Source of the DNA: Alphaproteobacteria bacterium
GTDB taxonomy: Bacteria > Pseudomonadota > Alphaproteobacteria > Rhizobiales > Xanthobacteraceae
Length of the DNA stretch: 54,967 bases
Direction of reading: 5' to 3'
Assembly (NCBI GenBank): GCA_005885285.1
Contig: VAZG01000192.1
Location: forward strand, 1 to 54,967
Shown: positions 26,591 through 36,840 of the stretch, piece by piece
How positions within the stretch are numbered: position 1 is the first letter of the stretch
How the letters are laid out: each line of letters starts with the position of its first letter
Made by a program: the position numbers and the translations under genes
The notes under the pieces: generated by a model
What the model was told of the DNA's origin: nothing
The model's input: only the letters and a program-made list of their open reading frames with translations
Database searches by the model: none

Positions 26591-28192
26591 TCAAGCCATC
26601 ATCGGTTGCGCGGGCCGCGCCGGCATCGAGAGATGTTTCGCGATCTCCCGTGCTGCCGCGAGCGTCGTCATGGTGCGATGGGCGAGCGCCGGCTGTTCGG
26701 CGGGGCAGTCGATGCGGTAGTGCGCGCCACGGCTCTCGCGCCGCGACCAGGCGGAGGCTGCGACCAACAGCGCCGATGTGGCCATGTTGCGCAGCACGAT
26801 ATTGCCGGTGTCGCGTTCGATCGCCGCAAACGCTCGTACCGCTTCAGCGAGGCTGTCGCCATCTCTGATCACGCCGACATGCGAGGTCATCACCGCCCGC
26901 AGGTTCTTTTCAGTGAGCGCCGGCATGGCGCAGTTGCGAGGCACGATCAACGCGCTCGGCAAGCTCGCGGGCGCAGCGATCCGGCTGCCGGCGATATCCT
27001 CGGCGATGCGCGCAGCATAGACCACCGCCTCGAGCAGCGAGTTCGATGCCAGCCGATTGGCGCCATGCGCGCCGGTGGACGACACCTCGCCGCCGGCCCA
27101 TAGTCCTTGCAACGAGGTGCGGCCGCGGTCATCCACGGCGATACCGCCCATGTGATAATGCGCGGCCGGCGCGACCGGGATCGGCTGCTTGGTGGGATCA
27201 AGGCCGGCGGCCATGCAGCTCGCATAGACCGTCGGGAATTTGTCTGCGAAACACGCGCCCGGCGCCGACCTCGCGTCGAGGAACGCGCCATGGCCCGCGG
27301 CAATCTCGGCGAACACGCCGCGCGCGACGACGTCGCGCGGCGCGAGCTCGGCAAGGGGATGGCGCGCCAGCATGAAGCGCTCGCCCTTGTCGTTGATCAG
27401 GGTAGCGCCTTCGCCGCGCAGCGCCTCGGTGGCCAGCGGTGCGGGATCGCGGCCAACCATGATCGCGGTCGGATGGAATTGCACGAATTCGGGATCGGCG
27501 ATCACGGCGCCGGCGCGGGCGGCGATCGCCAATCCGAGGCCGCTCGCCTCGGCCGGATTGGTCGTCACCGCGTAGAGATGGCCGATGCCGCCGGTGGCGA
27601 GCACTACCGCACGGGAGGCTGCGATCACGGGTTTTGCGGTGGCATCACTTAACTCACGCAATTGCACTCCGGTGACCGCGCCGTCTTCGGTCAGCAGTGC
27701 TTCGGCGGTAAAACCTTCGATCAGGCGGATCGAGGGCGTTTTGCGCACCGCCTCGGTCAATGCTGAAATGATCGCTTGGCCTGCCATGTCGCCGCGGACA
27801 TGCACGATGCGTCGTGCGGAATGCGCGGCCTCGCGGCCGACTGCGAGCCGGCCTTCCAGGTCGCGATCGAAGGGAACGCCATAGGTCAAGAGATCATGGA
27901 TACGCGCGGGCGCTTCGCGCGCAAGGGAAAGCGCTACCCTCTCGTCGACGAGGCCGCCGCCGACCGCGACCGTATCGGCGGCGTGCGCCTCCGCACTGTC
28001 GCCTTCGGCGATGGCGGCTGCGATGCCGCCTTGCGCCCATGCGGTCGATGCGCCCTGGCCGAGCGGTGCCGCTGAGACGACGGTGACCGGACGCGGAGCC
28101 AGCTTCAGCGCGCAGAACAGGCCAGCGAGACCGCCGCCGACGATGACGACGTCGTCGCTCTCGCGGATAAGGTTGCATTCGTGATCTGGCAT
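26591..28192 (-). CDS. nadB: L-aspartate oxidase
   Basis: A 533-aa FAD enzyme oxidising L-aspartate to iminoaspartate, the substrate shared with NadA. FAD-binding [17 protein letters not shown] is near residue 15, and [13 protein letters not shown] and the conserved [16 protein letters not shown] region follow. HPTAI and [18 protein letters not shown] are typical active-site segments. The start codon has a strong GGAGGAG site. It lies 45 bp after nadA. Confidence 0.97.
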   Translation of the reverse strand: MPDHECNLIRESDDVVIVGGGLAGLFCALKLAPRPVTVVSAAPLGQGASTAWAQGGIAAAIAEGDSAEAHAADTVAVGGGLVDERVALSLAREAPARIHDLLTYGVPFDRDLEGRLAVGREAAHSARRIVHVRGDMAGQAIISALTEAVRKTPSIRLIEGFTAEALLTEDGAVTGVQLRELSDATAKPVIAASRAVVLATGGIGHLYAVTTNPAEASGLGLAIAARAGAVIADPEFVQFHPTAIMVGRDPAPLATEALRGEGATLINDKGERFMLARHPLAELAPRDVVARGVFAEIAAGHGAFLDARSAPGACFADKFPTVYASCMAAGLDPTKQPIPVAPAAHYHMGGIAVDDRGRTSLQGLWAGGEVSSTGAHGANRLASNSLLEAVVYAARIAEDIAGSRIAAPASLPSALIVPRNCAMPALTEKNLRAVMTSHVGVIRDGDSLAEAVRAFAAIERDTGNIVLRNMATSALLVAASAWSRRESRGAHYRIDCPAEQPALAHRTMTTLAAAREIAKHLSMPARPAQPMMA

Positions 28193-28237
28193 CGCTCCTC
28201 CTTTCGTCGTCCCCGCGGACGCGGGAGACGGCGCGCG

Positions 28238-29347
28238 TCAATTCTTCAGATTGACCATCCGTTCGACCGAGCGCCGTGCTTTGTCGGTGATCGACGGATC
28301 GATGGTCACCTCCTCGCGCAGATAGAGGAGGCTGTCGAGAATCTTGGGCAGCGTGATCCGCTTCATGTGCGGGCAGAGATTGCACGGCCGTACCATCTCG
28401 ACGTCGGGCAATTCGGCCTGCACGTTGTCGGCCATCGAGCATTCCGTGATCATCACCACGCGCTTTGGATGATTACTGCGCACCCAATTGATCATGTGCG
28501 CGGTCGAGCCCGTGAAATCGGCCTCCGCCAGCACATCGGGCGGACATTCCGGATGGGCGATGATCTGCACCGTTGGATCGGCCTCGCGAAAGCTTCGCAA
28601 TTCGTCGCCGGTAAAACGCTCGTGCACCTCGCAGGCGCCCTTCCAGGCGATGATCTTCACGCTGGTCTTTGAAGCGACGTATTTCGCCAGATATTGATCC
28701 GGAACGAAGATGACTTCCGGCGCATTGAGGCTCTCGACCACCGCGACTGCATTAGACGAGGTGCAGCAGATGTCGACTTCCGCCTTTACGTCCGCCGAGG
28801 TGTTGACATAAGCGACGACGGGCACGCCGGGGAAGCGCTCGCGCAACAGCCGCACATCCGCGCCCGTAATACTGGAGGCGAGCGAGCAGCCGGCGCGGGA
28901 ATCCGGGATCAGGACCGTCTTGTGCGGGTTCAGGATCTTCGACGTCTCGGCCATGAAGTGGACGCCGCACTGGACGATGATGTCGGCATTCACCTTGCTG
29001 GCTTCGATCGCCAGCTGCAGCGAATCGCCGCCGATGTCGGCGACGCAATGGAAAATCTCCGGGGTCTGATAATTGTGCGCCAGGATCACGGCGCCGCGCG
29101 CCTCTTTCAGTTCATTGATTGCCTTGACGTAGGGCGCCATGAAGGGCCACTCGACCGGCGAGATCACGCCTCTGACCCGCTGATAGAGGTGTGCGGTTAA
29201 GCGCTCCACCTCGGGCGTCCATTCCAGCGATGGCATCGGCAGCGCGCGTGCGCGCTCGGCAGCGCTGATGCCGCCGCGCGAAGTGGCGGAACGTCCGCGA
29301 GCCGGGTTTCCCAAATCTTGGGGACCGAAAATCGCAGCGATCGGCAT
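28238..29347 (-). CDS. nadA: Quinolinate synthase
   Basis: A 369-aa [4Fe-4S] enzyme condensing iminoaspartate with dihydroxyacetone phosphate to quinolinate. The cluster cysteines are in VQCGVHFM, near [10 protein letters not shown] and in [18 protein letters not shown] and [15 protein letters not shown] are further conserved segments. The N-terminus carries ~45 residues ahead of the domain. GGAGG lies six bases before the ATG. The 21-bp palindrome at 29366-29386 overlaps the probable -10 (TATAAA). Confidence 0.97.
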   Translation of the reverse strand: MPIAAIFGPQDLGNPARGRSATSRGGISAAERARALPMPSLEWTPEVERLTAHLYQRVRGVISPVEWPFMAPYVKAINELKEARGAVILAHNYQTPEIFHCVADIGGDSLQLAIEASKVNADIIVQCGVHFMAETSKILNPHKTVLIPDSRAGCSLASSITGADVRLLRERFPGVPVVAYVNTSADVKAEVDICCTSSNAVAVVESLNAPEVIFVPDQYLAKYVASKTSVKIIAWKGACEVHERFTGDELRSFREADPTVQIIAHPECPPDVLAEADFTGSTAHMINWVRSNHPKRVVMITECSMADNVQAELPDVEMVRPCNLCPHMKRITLPKILDSLLYLREEVTIDPSITDKARRSVERMVNLKN

Positions 29348-29365
29348 GGCGGCCTCCGTTGATTT

Positions 29366-29386
29366 ATATGCTCATATTGAGCATAT
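29366..29386 (-). promoter_or_regulatory. Perfect 21-bp palindrome: probable NadQ operator of nadABC
   Basis: ATATGCTCA (29366-29374), TAT, TGAGCATAT (29378-29386) is perfectly symmetric apart from its centre. It lies 19 bp upstream of the nadA start and covers the likely -10 region. In alphaproteobacteria nadABC is assigned by comparative genomics to NadQ, and a NadQ-type gene lies at 42139-43110. A weaker look-alike, CTCATTTCGAG, occurs near 29500. Confidence 0.75.
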
Positions 29387-29705
29387 TTGGCTCTTGAGAA
29401 ATCCGGCCGCGACGGGCCGGCAATCTTCAAAGCCAGATTCGGATCACCCAAGCCGACCGTGCAAGGACGCTGGGTGCTGTATGAGAAGCTTACTTATCCT
29501 CATTTCGAGCAAATCAAATATAGCACGCCTCAATGGGTTCTGCTAGGTGCGCCCGTCGCCAATCCGTCAAGGCAGTCCGCGCGGATTTGCAACGCTGCAA
29601 TGCGATAGGATTTTTTTCGGGCACTTTTCATGCACATGCATTAACTCACCGTAACAAATCGCGGACGCCTATTCCGGCACCGCTGAGAACAGCAGGGGAA
29701 ATTGC
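29387..29705. other. Divergent upstream region of nadA and the MFS gene
   Basis: About 320 bp, AT-richer than the flanks. It holds the -35 side of the nadA promoter and the promoter of the MFS transporter gene. Short frames (plus 29387-29608, minus 29197-29451) show no domain or sensible start site. CTCATTTCGAGC near 29500 resembles half of the nadA operator but is not a clear site. Confidence 0.5.
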
Positions 29706-30950
29706 ATGTCAGCAGGCGGCCTCCCTCCGGCTTCCGGTCTTTCCACTTGGCGGACGCCCCTTATGATCATCGCCTGCGGCTGCGCCATCGCCCTGTTGAG
29801 CTTCGGTCCGAGATCGACTTTCGGCTTTTTCATTCAACCGATGAGCCGAGAATTCACATGGGGCCGCGACATCTTCGGCCTCGCGCTTGCCCTGCAAAAC
29901 CTGCTGTGGGGACTGGGCCAGCCGCTTGCCGGCGCGATCGCCGACCGGTTCGGCAGTTTGCGCGTGATCGCCGTCGGCGCGCTGCTTTATGCCGGCGGTC
30001 TCGTGATGATGCGCTATGCCGCAACGCCGCTGTCGCTCGACCTCGGTGCCGGCGTGCTGATCGGCTTTGGCCTCTCCGGCTGTTCGTTCAACCTGGTGCT
30101 GTCGGCGTTTGCGAAGCTGTTGCCGCCGGAGCGGCGCGGCATAGCGCTTGGCGCCGGCACCGCGGCCGGATCGTTCGGGCAATTCCTGTTCGCGCCATTC
30201 GGCGTGGCGATGATCGACAATTTCGGCTGGCAGACGGCGCTGATGGTGTTCGCGGCCCTGATGCTGTTGATCGTGCCGTTGTCACTTGCACTTCGCACCC
30301 CGCCGGCGACATCGGCCGATGTGCCCGCAGCGGATCAGCAATCGTTCATGACGGCGTTGGCGGAAGCTTTCGGTCACAGATCATATGTGCTGCTGGTGCT
30401 CGGTTTCTTCACCTGCGGCTTCCAGCTCGCCTTCATCACGGTGCATCTGCCCGCTTATCTCGTCGACCGCGGCATTCCCGCTTCGACCGGTGGCTGGGTG
30501 ATCGCTGCGATCGGGTTATTCAACATCGTCGGCTCGCTGAGCGTCGGCTGGGTGCAGAATTACATGCCAAAGCGCTACATCCTGTCGGTGATCTATTTTA
30601 CGCGCGCGCTGGCGACGGTTGCCTTTATCTCGTTCCCGGTCACGGCCTTCTCGGCGATCGCGTTTGGCGCGGTGAGCGGTTTGTTGTGGCTGTCGACGGT
30701 GCCGCCGACCTCGGCGCTGGTGTCGCTGATGTTTGGCACAAGGTGGTTCGCGACGCTGTACGGCTTTGCGTTCGTCAGCCATCAGGTCGGCGGCTTCCTC
30801 GGCGTCTGGCTCGGCGGCATCGTGTTCGAGAAATCCGGTTCCTACACGCCGATCTGGTGGCTTTCGGTGCTGTTCGGCGTCTTGTCGGCGCTGATCAATC
30901 TGCCGATCGTCGAGAAGCCCGTCGTGCGAGCGGTTGCACAACCCGCTTGA
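29706..30950 (+). CDS. Major facilitator superfamily transporter
   Basis: A 414-aa protein with about 12 hydrophobic helices in two halves separated by a central loop near residue 200. The conserved loop after helix 2 reads GAIADRFGSLRVIAVGALL, the classic MFS GxxxDRxG motif. The general look is of the oxalate/formate and monocarboxylate transporter groups (RSTFGFFIQPMSREFTWGRD near the start), but the substrate cannot be read. ATG 29706 is favoured. An AcuI-like reductase gene follows 42 bp downstream on the same strand. Confidence 0.9.
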   Translation: MSAGGLPPASGLSTWRTPLMIIACGCAIALLSFGPRSTFGFFIQPMSREFTWGRDIFGLALALQNLLWGLGQPLAGAIADRFGSLRVIAVGALLYAGGLVMMRYAATPLSLDLGAGVLIGFGLSGCSFNLVLSAFAKLLPPERRGIALGAGTAAGSFGQFLFAPFGVAMIDNFGWQTALMVFAALMLLIVPLSLALRTPPATSADVPAADQQSFMTALAEAFGHRSYVLLVLGFFTCGFQLAFITVHLPAYLVDRGIPASTGGWVIAAIGLFNIVGSLSVGWVQNYMPKRYILSVIYFTRALATVAFISFPVTAFSAIAFGAVSGLLWLSTVPPTSALVSLMFGTRWFATLYGFAFVSHQVGGFLGVWLGGIVFEKSGSYTPIWWLSVLFGVLSALINLPIVEKPVVRAVAQPA

Positions 30951-30992
30951 TGCGATAAAACCCCCTAAACGCTCAGTTCAGGGGAGTTTACC

Positions 30993-31979
30993 TTGGGAAC
31001 ATTCAGGGCGATCCGGATCGACAGGGCGGAAAAGGGCACCGCTGCCGCGCTCGCACAATTCGACGAAGCCGACCTCATGGATGGCGACGTCACCGTTCGC
31101 GTCGAGTGGTCGACGCTGAACTACAAGGACGGCCTTGCCGTCACCGGCAAGGCGCCCGTGGTGCGGCGTTTCCCGATGATTGCCGGCATCGACTTTGCGG
31201 GTACCGTCGAACAGTCATCGCATCCGCAGTGGAAGGCGGGCGACAAGGTCATCTGCAACGGCTGGGGCATGGGCGAAACTCATCTGGGTAGCTACGCGGA
31301 GAGAGCGCGGGTCAAGGGCGACTGGCTGGTGCGCTTGCCGCAGCGCATATCGACACGCGACGCGATGGCGATCGGCACCGCCGGCTACACCGCGATGCTG
31401 GCGGTGCTCGCGCTCGAGAAGCACGGAGTTTCGCCGGGTAGCGGCCCGATCGTGGTCACCGGTGCCGCTGGTGGCGTCGGTTCCGTCGCGACCGCGGTGC
31501 TGTCAAAACTCGGCTACCACATCATCGCATCGACCGGCCGCATGGCCGAGGCGAGCTATCTGAAGGGCCTTGGCGCCGCCGAGGTGATCGATCGCGCCGA
31601 GCTTTCGGGGCCGGTCAAGCCGCTGGCGAAGGAGCGCTGGGCAGGGGGGATCGACAGCGTCGGTTCGACCACGCTCGCCAACCTTCTGTCCATGGCCCAA
31701 TATGGCGGGGCCATCGCAGCCTGCGGCCTTGCCGGCGGCATGGATCTGCCGTCCTCGGTGGCGCCCTTTATTTTGCGCGGGGTGTGCCTTCTCGGCATCG
31801 ATTCCGTGATGTGTCCGATTTCGCAGCGCAAGATCGCGTGGAGCCGGCTGGCGACCGATTTGGACCCGACCAAACTATCTGAAATTACTCATGAAATTAA
31901 CCTCGATCAGGTCATCGGCGAAGCCGGCAAGATCCTCGCCGGCCAGGTCCGCGGTCGAATCGTGGTAAAAATTCCCTAA
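30993..31979 (+). CDS. AcuI/YhdH-type NADPH-dependent acrylyl-CoA reductase family
   Basis: A 328-aa medium-chain dehydrogenase/reductase without the structural zinc loop. [20 protein letters not shown] and [14 protein letters not shown] are at ~45-75, the NADPH-binding [20 protein letters not shown] at ~150, and STGR marks the NADP 2'-phosphate site. These fit the YhdH/YhfP family, whose best-known member AcuI reduces acrylyl-CoA. The start is TTG 30993 with GGGGAG upstream. The substrate is inferred by family only. Confidence 0.88.
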   Translation: MGTFRAIRIDRAEKGTAAALAQFDEADLMDGDVTVRVEWSTLNYKDGLAVTGKAPVVRRFPMIAGIDFAGTVEQSSHPQWKAGDKVICNGWGMGETHLGSYAERARVKGDWLVRLPQRISTRDAMAIGTAGYTAMLAVLALEKHGVSPGSGPIVVTGAAGGVGSVATAVLSKLGYHIIASTGRMAEASYLKGLGAAEVIDRAELSGPVKPLAKERWAGGIDSVGSTTLANLLSMAQYGGAIAACGLAGGMDLPSSVAPFILRGVCLLGIDSVMCPISQRKIAWSRLATDLDPTKLSEITHEINLDQVIGEAGKILAGQVRGRIVVKIP

Positions 31980-32092
31980 CGCTGTTCAGACTTTACCAAC
32001 CAAGCTGCTCCAATGTTGCCACTGTTGGTATGGTAAGCAGCGGGTAAAGGCATCAGCCTTTGCCAGCGCTGGGGTAAGTTGGAGTAACTAGC

Positions 32093-32680
32093 ATGCTTGC
32101 GCGTCTTGTGTTGGGTACCGTCACGGCCGGTGCGATGATAGCTCCAGCGTTGGCTGGCATGATGACCGCCGATGAGGCGCGCAGGTTCGTCGCCGGCAAG
32201 GTCTTCGCATTTACCTGTTTCGACGGCACCCGCGGCGCAGGCCGCGTGTTGGACGACATGGGTGCTGCTGGCGCCGTGCAATTTTCCGGCGCAGGACCGT
32301 TACGCCACATCCGTCTGCCCGGCAACACGCTTCAGATTCGTGGCCAGGCCGTGTGCGCCTCGATCAAGGGCATCCCGTTCGAGCCCTGCTTCAATCTCGA
32401 CAAACAAGACGAGCGCAGCTTCCGCGGCTCGGTTTCCGGCATGGGCTTCGCCTATTGCGATTTCCATCATCAGGGCGCCGCTCAGATGCTGATGGCGCGG
32501 GCCGTCGCCCGACCACGTTCGCTGCATCATATGGATCGGACCGGATCGACCGATGCGCCGCGGGCCGAGGTTGCGGCGCGCGTCGAGACGCCGCGGGTCG
32601 ACATCACCAAGATCGAGCCGGTCAAATCCGACCCGGCGAAAGGCGAGCGTGCGCCCGAGTTGCGCCGTTCGACCGAGTGA
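32093..32680 (+). CDS. Exported hypothetical protein
   Basis: A 195-aa protein starting MLARLVLGTVTAGAMIAPAL, a signal peptide ending near ALAG. Four cysteines follow (FTCFDG, AVCASI, FEPCFN, AYCDFH), which suggests disulfides in the periplasm. Residues ~140-195 are polar and probably disordered. GGAGTAACTAGC precedes the ATG. It does not match a named domain I recognise. Even cysteine spacing and codon use support it being real. Confidence 0.75.
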   Translation: MLARLVLGTVTAGAMIAPALAGMMTADEARRFVAGKVFAFTCFDGTRGAGRVLDDMGAAGAVQFSGAGPLRHIRLPGNTLQIRGQAVCASIKGIPFEPCFNLDKQDERSFRGSVSGMGFAYCDFHHQGAAQMLMARAVARPRSLHHMDRTGSTDAPRAEVAARVETPRVDITKIEPVKSDPAKGERAPELRRSTE

Positions 32681-32855
32681 TGCAGCGCGCGCCTCGGCCC
32701 GCGGCTACAACCCCAGCGAGCTATCCTCACTTGGCGGTCACTGGCGGCTCGCAGGCCGCCATGCCGTATTCATACGGATAGCCGTTTTCACGTCTTGGTA
32801 GCGACTAACCACTCAGTTTGTGAAATCTTCGACACTCGAACAGGGGACCGAGCCC

Positions 32856-33101
32856 GTGGACCTGGATATGTCGCTTTACTATTTCCGGATCAGCCAGGGT
32901 CGCTATTCCGGCGCGTCAGACGAGCCCTATGAGTTCGCAAGCCGCGAGGCTGCCTGGAGCGAGATGACTGCGGTCTGCGGCAACCTTCTCGGCGGCATTT
33001 CGCGTAGCCTCAAAGAAAACGCCGAGTGGCGGATGGAGCTTTTGGACGAAGCGAAGAATCCGGTATTTCGAATCCGCCTGGTGGCGGAATCGATAGCTTA
33101 A
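32856..33101 (+). CDS. DUF6894-type small protein
   Basis: An 81-aa protein whose core reads MSLYYFRISQGRYSGASDEP, with FASREAAWSEMTAVCGNLLG and a C-terminal WRMELLDEAKNPVFRIRLVA. This is the small rhizobial family with Y-F-x-I start and a final FxIxxVAE strand. GTG 32856 has AGGGGAC at eight bases; ATG 32868 is the alternative and a GTG at 32820 the longer one. Function is unknown. Confidence 0.72.
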   Translation: MDLDMSLYYFRISQGRYSGASDEPYEFASREAAWSEMTAVCGNLLGGISRSLKENAEWRMELLDEAKNPVFRIRLVAESIA

Positions 33102-33102
33102 G

Positions 33103-33126
33103 CCGCGCCTCGCTGCTGGCGCGGCT
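33103..33126 (+). terminator. Hairpin after the DUF6894-type gene
   Basis: GCCGCGCC and GGCGCGGC form a perfect 8-bp stem around an eight-base loop, directly after the stop codon at 33099-33101. A weak T context follows. Confidence 0.5.
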
Positions 33127-33297
33127 GCGCGCCCCTCCGCACACGTCAGCTGTGTTCAGGTTGTGCGCACGCAAGTCGCTCAATCTGCAACTGCACAAAT
33201 TTTAGACGGACGTTAATGATTAACGAATACCGCGGACTCGGTGCGGGCATCATTTTGCTCAAGCGGCACGTTGGATTTCAAAATATTTGGGCCCACC

Positions 33298-34547
33298 ATG
33301 CGCGGATCATTTCATCTTCGGCTCACCCATCGGATCCTGGCGATTGGCGTCGTCGGCCTTGTTGGGCTTGTCGCGGTCGGCGCGATCTATCAGATCGGCA
33401 GTTGGTCGGCCGACGCGTCGCGGACCATTGCGGGTAGTGCCCGCACCGTCTCCGACCTCAACAGGTGAGTGGCGCGTCCCTGCTGATTGGCAGTTCAATC
33501 TCGAAGGCGCTGTTGGCGATGGTCCTTTCTATGTCGAGGCTGGCCAAAGGTGACTCAGCCGTCGCCGTCCCGGGTCTTGGCCGTGCGGACGAAATTGGCG
33601 AGATGGCCGACGCGGTGCAGGTGTTCAAGACCAATATGATGGAAACCGAGCGGCTGCGCGCAGAGCAATCGGCGCACGAGCAGCGCCAGTCGCAGCAACG
33701 CAAGGCCGAGATGCACAAGATCGCCGATGCGTTCGAAGGCGCGGTCGGTGAAATCGTCGAGATGGTGTCATCCGCGGCAACCGAACTGGAGGCGTCCGCA
33801 AATACGCTGACGACGGCGGCCGAACGCTCGCAGCAACTCGCAACCGTGGTCGCGGCCGCGTCGGAAGAAGCCTCCACCAACGTGCAATCCGTGGCGTCCG
33901 CCAGCGAGGAACTGACGACGTCGGTGACGGAGATCGGCCGTCAGGTTCAGCAGTCCTCGCAGGTCGCCAATGCAGCGGTGAACCAGGCGCGAAAGACCAA
34001 TGATCGCGTCGGCGAATTGTCGAAAGCGGCAGGCCGCATCGGTGACGTGGTCCAGCTGATCAATACGATCGCCGAACAAACCAATTTGCTGGCGCTGAAC
34101 GCCACCATCGAGGCGGCGCGCGCCGGCGAAGCCGGCCGCGGCTTTGCGGTAGTGGCGGCGGAAGTCAAGGCCCTCGCCGAGCAGACCGCGAAGGCGACCG
34201 GCGAGATCGGCCAGCAGATCGCGGGCATTCAGGAGGCGACGCTGGAATCGGTCGGTGCGATCAAGGAGATCGGCGACACCATCGGCCGGATGTCGGAAAT
34301 CTCTTCCACCATTGCCGCAGCGGTGGAGGAACAGGGCGCGTCCACAAGGGAGATTTCCCGCAACATCCAGCACGCCGCCCAGGGTACCTCACAGGTCAGT
34401 TCGAACATCACCGACGTGCAGCGCGGCGCCAGCGAGACCGGATCAGCCTCGGCGCAGGTCTTCTCGGCGGCGCAATCGCTGTCCGTCGAAAGCAACCGCC
34501 TCAAGCTCGAGGTCGGCAGGTTCCTCGACTCGGTGCGGGCTGGCTGA
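33298..34547 (+). pseudogene. Chemoreceptor (MCP) with sensor region deleted and frame broken
   Basis: ATG 33298 starts a normal MCP N-terminus (MRGSFHLRLTHRILAIGVVG and one membrane helix) but the frame stops at 33466-33468 after DLNR. The HAMP domain and complete signalling domain lie in another frame from 33465 to 34547 ([20 protein letters not shown], then [20 protein letters not shown]). The periplasmic sensor domain and second membrane helix are missing, so the lesion is an out-of-frame internal deletion of several hundred bases. A GTG at 33465 could still start a 360-aa soluble HAMP-signalling fragment. Confidence 0.85.
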
Positions 34548-34732
34548 CAACGCCTAAGGCGCTGCGCTCGCGCAAGATCGCGCGATTTTCCGTAATTGTA
34601 CGGTACCTGACATTTAACCTTAATTTGTAGTTTCCAGGTCATTGATTGAGCCGCGCTCTTCAGGTCGCGGGTGAACCGCGGCCGGTTCTTTCCCCCGTTG
34701 TCTCAACCCGAAAACGTTGCAGGAACTCCCTC

Positions 34733-36736
34733 ATGTCGTTTCTCAATCTCCGAATTCGCGGCCGGCTCTATGGCGGCTTTGGTGCGCTGCTGTTGTTTTG
34801 CGTGGCACTGGCCGGGTTCGCGGTGTGGCAGTTGGGAGAGATTCGCACACAGGTCGCAGCGATGACGGTGCAGTCCGGCAATGCGATCCGGGCCGGTGGA
34901 ATCGCGACGGAGCTACAGGCGATCCGCCGCGCCATCCTGCGCTACGCGTTCGATCACGACGAGGCGTCTTCCGCGGAGGCTGAGAAGCGGCTCGCAAAGG
35001 TAAGCGACCTTGTAGAAGCTGCGATCAAAACGACGAAATCCGATGAGCGCCGTGCTGGCTACAAGGAGATCGCCAAAGATGTCGAAGAGCTGAAGGTCAA
35101 GCGCATTGCGCTCGGAGAGGCGGTCATGCAGACGATCGCGGGCCGGGACCTGTTGTTTACCGACGGCGACAAGATGGCGGCCGACGTCCAGAAATTCGTC
35201 GATGCCGCGGACAAAACCAATTTCGCCGAGAGAGCTGCCGCGCTTGAGACCAAAGTTCTTCTGGTCCGGGTTGCCAATTGGCGGATGTTGGCGACGCGCG
35301 ACCAAAAGGGTGTCGCCACCTTCAAAGCCAATGTCGGAAAAGCTCAGCAGCAGATCGCAGAGCTGGAAAAGGCCGAGTTGCCGCAAAACCTAGCCGCCTT
35401 GCTTGCGCCGGTCAAAGCAGGCGTTGCCAAATATTCCGACGCGTTCGATAAGGCGTCCACCAACCTCCTGCTCGGCGATGAGCTTTACTACAAGGCCATT
35501 ACGCCCCTGACCGTCAACGCGGTCGGGAAAATCGACGCGGTGCAAGAATCGATCGGACAGGCTTTCCAGAAGACGACCGCCATGACCGAAGAGATCATCA
35601 GCAGCACGGTCATCATGCAGGAAGTCGTGGCCGGCGGCGCGACTCTGCTCGGCCTGTTGATCGCCTTCTTGATCGCGCGCGGCATCATCGGGCCGCTGTC
35701 CGGGTTAACCTCGGGCATGAAGCAACTCGCCGGCGGCAATTTCGGCGTGGTGCTCCCCGGGCTCGAGCGCAAGGACGAGGTCGGCGACATGGCGCAGGCA
35801 GTCGAGACCTTCAAGGTCAAGGCCGAGGAAAAGGCCCGCGCGGAAGCGGAGGCCAAGAGCAAGCAGGATCAGATCGCCGCGCGAGAGCGCAAGGCCGACA
35901 TGATCAGGCTCGCCGACAACTTCGAGGCCGCCATCGGCGAGATCGTCGAGACGGTGTCCTCGGCCTCGACCGAACTCGAAGCCTCGGCCACCACGCTCAC
36001 CGCGACCGCCGAACGCGCGCAAGAACTCACCGGCATGGTAGCGGCCGCATCCGAGGAGGCTTCCACCAATGTGCAGTCGGTGGCTTCAGCCACCGAAGAA
36101 CTGTCGTCTTCGGTCAACGAGATCAGCCGCCAGGTCCAGGATTCGGCGCGGATGGCGAGCGATGCCGTCGGCCAGGCGCGCACCACCACCGATCGCGTCA
36201 GCGAACTGTCCAAGGCGGCAAGCCGGATCGGCGATGTGGTCGAACTGATCAACACCATCGCGGGCCAGACCAATCTGCTGGCGCTCAATGCCACCATCGA
36301 GGCGGCCCGTGCCGGCGAGGCCGGCCGTGGCTTCGCGGTCGTCGCATCTGAAGTGAAGGCGCTGGCCGAGCAGACTGCGAAGGCGACCGGCGAGATCGGT
36401 CAACAGATCACCGGCATCCAGGCGGCAACGCAGGACTCGGTGAATGCGATCAAGGAAATCAGCGGCACCATCGAGAAGCTGTCGGAAATCTCGGCTACCG
36501 TCGCTGCCGCGGTGGAAGAGCAGGGCGCGGCGACGCAGGAGATCTCCCGCAACGTGCAGCAGGCCGCGCAGGGCACGCAGCAGGTCACATCCAATATCAC
36601 CGACGTGCAGCGTGGCGCCGCCGAGAACGGATCGGCCTCCTCGCAGGTGCTCTCGGCTGCTCAGTCGCTGTCGTCCGACAGCAACCGCCTCAAGCTCGAG
36701 GTCGGTAAGTTCCTCAATTCGGTGAGGGCAGCCTGA
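34733..36736 (+). CDS. Methyl-accepting chemotaxis protein
   Basis: A 667-aa receptor. A membrane helix at ~12-32 is followed by a helical periplasmic sensor of ~270 residues, a second membrane helix near ~305-330 (VAGGATLLGLLIAFLIARGI), HAMP, then the cytoplasmic signalling domain with the tip [23 protein letters not shown] 34733 is preceded by AGGAACT. The last ~270 residues are nearly identical to the broken receptor just upstream, so the two arose by duplication. Its ligand is unknown. The convergent CHASE2-cyclase gene begins its 3' end ~100 bp away. Confidence 0.93.
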   Translation: MSFLNLRIRGRLYGGFGALLLFCVALAGFAVWQLGEIRTQVAAMTVQSGNAIRAGGIATELQAIRRAILRYAFDHDEASSAEAEKRLAKVSDLVEAAIKTTKSDERRAGYKEIAKDVEELKVKRIALGEAVMQTIAGRDLLFTDGDKMAADVQKFVDAADKTNFAERAAALETKVLLVRVANWRMLATRDQKGVATFKANVGKAQQQIAELEKAELPQNLAALLAPVKAGVAKYSDAFDKASTNLLLGDELYYKAITPLTVNAVGKIDAVQESIGQAFQKTTAMTEEIISSTVIMQEVVAGGATLLGLLIAFLIARGIIGPLSGLTSGMKQLAGGNFGVVLPGLERKDEVGDMAQAVETFKVKAEEKARAEAEAKSKQDQIAARERKADMIRLADNFEAAIGEIVETVSSASTELEASATTLTATAERAQELTGMVAAASEEASTNVQSVASATEELSSSVNEISRQVQDSARMASDAVGQARTTTDRVSELSKAASRIGDVVELINTIAGQTNLLALNATIEAARAGEAGRGFAVVASEVKALAEQTAKATGEIGQQITGIQAATQDSVNAIKEISGTIEKLSEISATVAAAVEEQGAATQEISRNVQQAAQGTQQVTSNITDVQRGAAENGSASSQVLSAAQSLSSDSNRLKLEVGKFLNSVRAA

Positions 36737-36840
36737 TCGCTGTTGCATCAGGTCGTCGAGCGATGTGCCTTGGATACGTCGCTCGCCGCGTCCAGAGCCT
36801 CCTCGGGATCGAAGCTGCGCGGTCTTGCGGTCGCACCTGT

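Noticed and set aside
29490..29505. Possible second nadA-type operator (CTCATTTCGAG)
   Set aside because: Only a partial match with no flanking symmetry; likely chance.
29387..29608. 73-aa frame in the nadA/MFS upstream region
   Set aside because: Overlaps the promoter and operator region, with no domain and no sensible start.
29702..30958. 418-aa frame overlapping the MFS gene
   Set aside because: Shifted frame of the MFS gene, with Arg/His/Cys-rich nonsense; a shadow of real coding sequence.
32690..32790. Minus-strand frame reading NGYPYEYGMAACEPPVTAK before a stop
   Set aside because: It looks protein-like but has only ~25 codons after an in-frame stop and no usable start codon, so I cannot support a gene.
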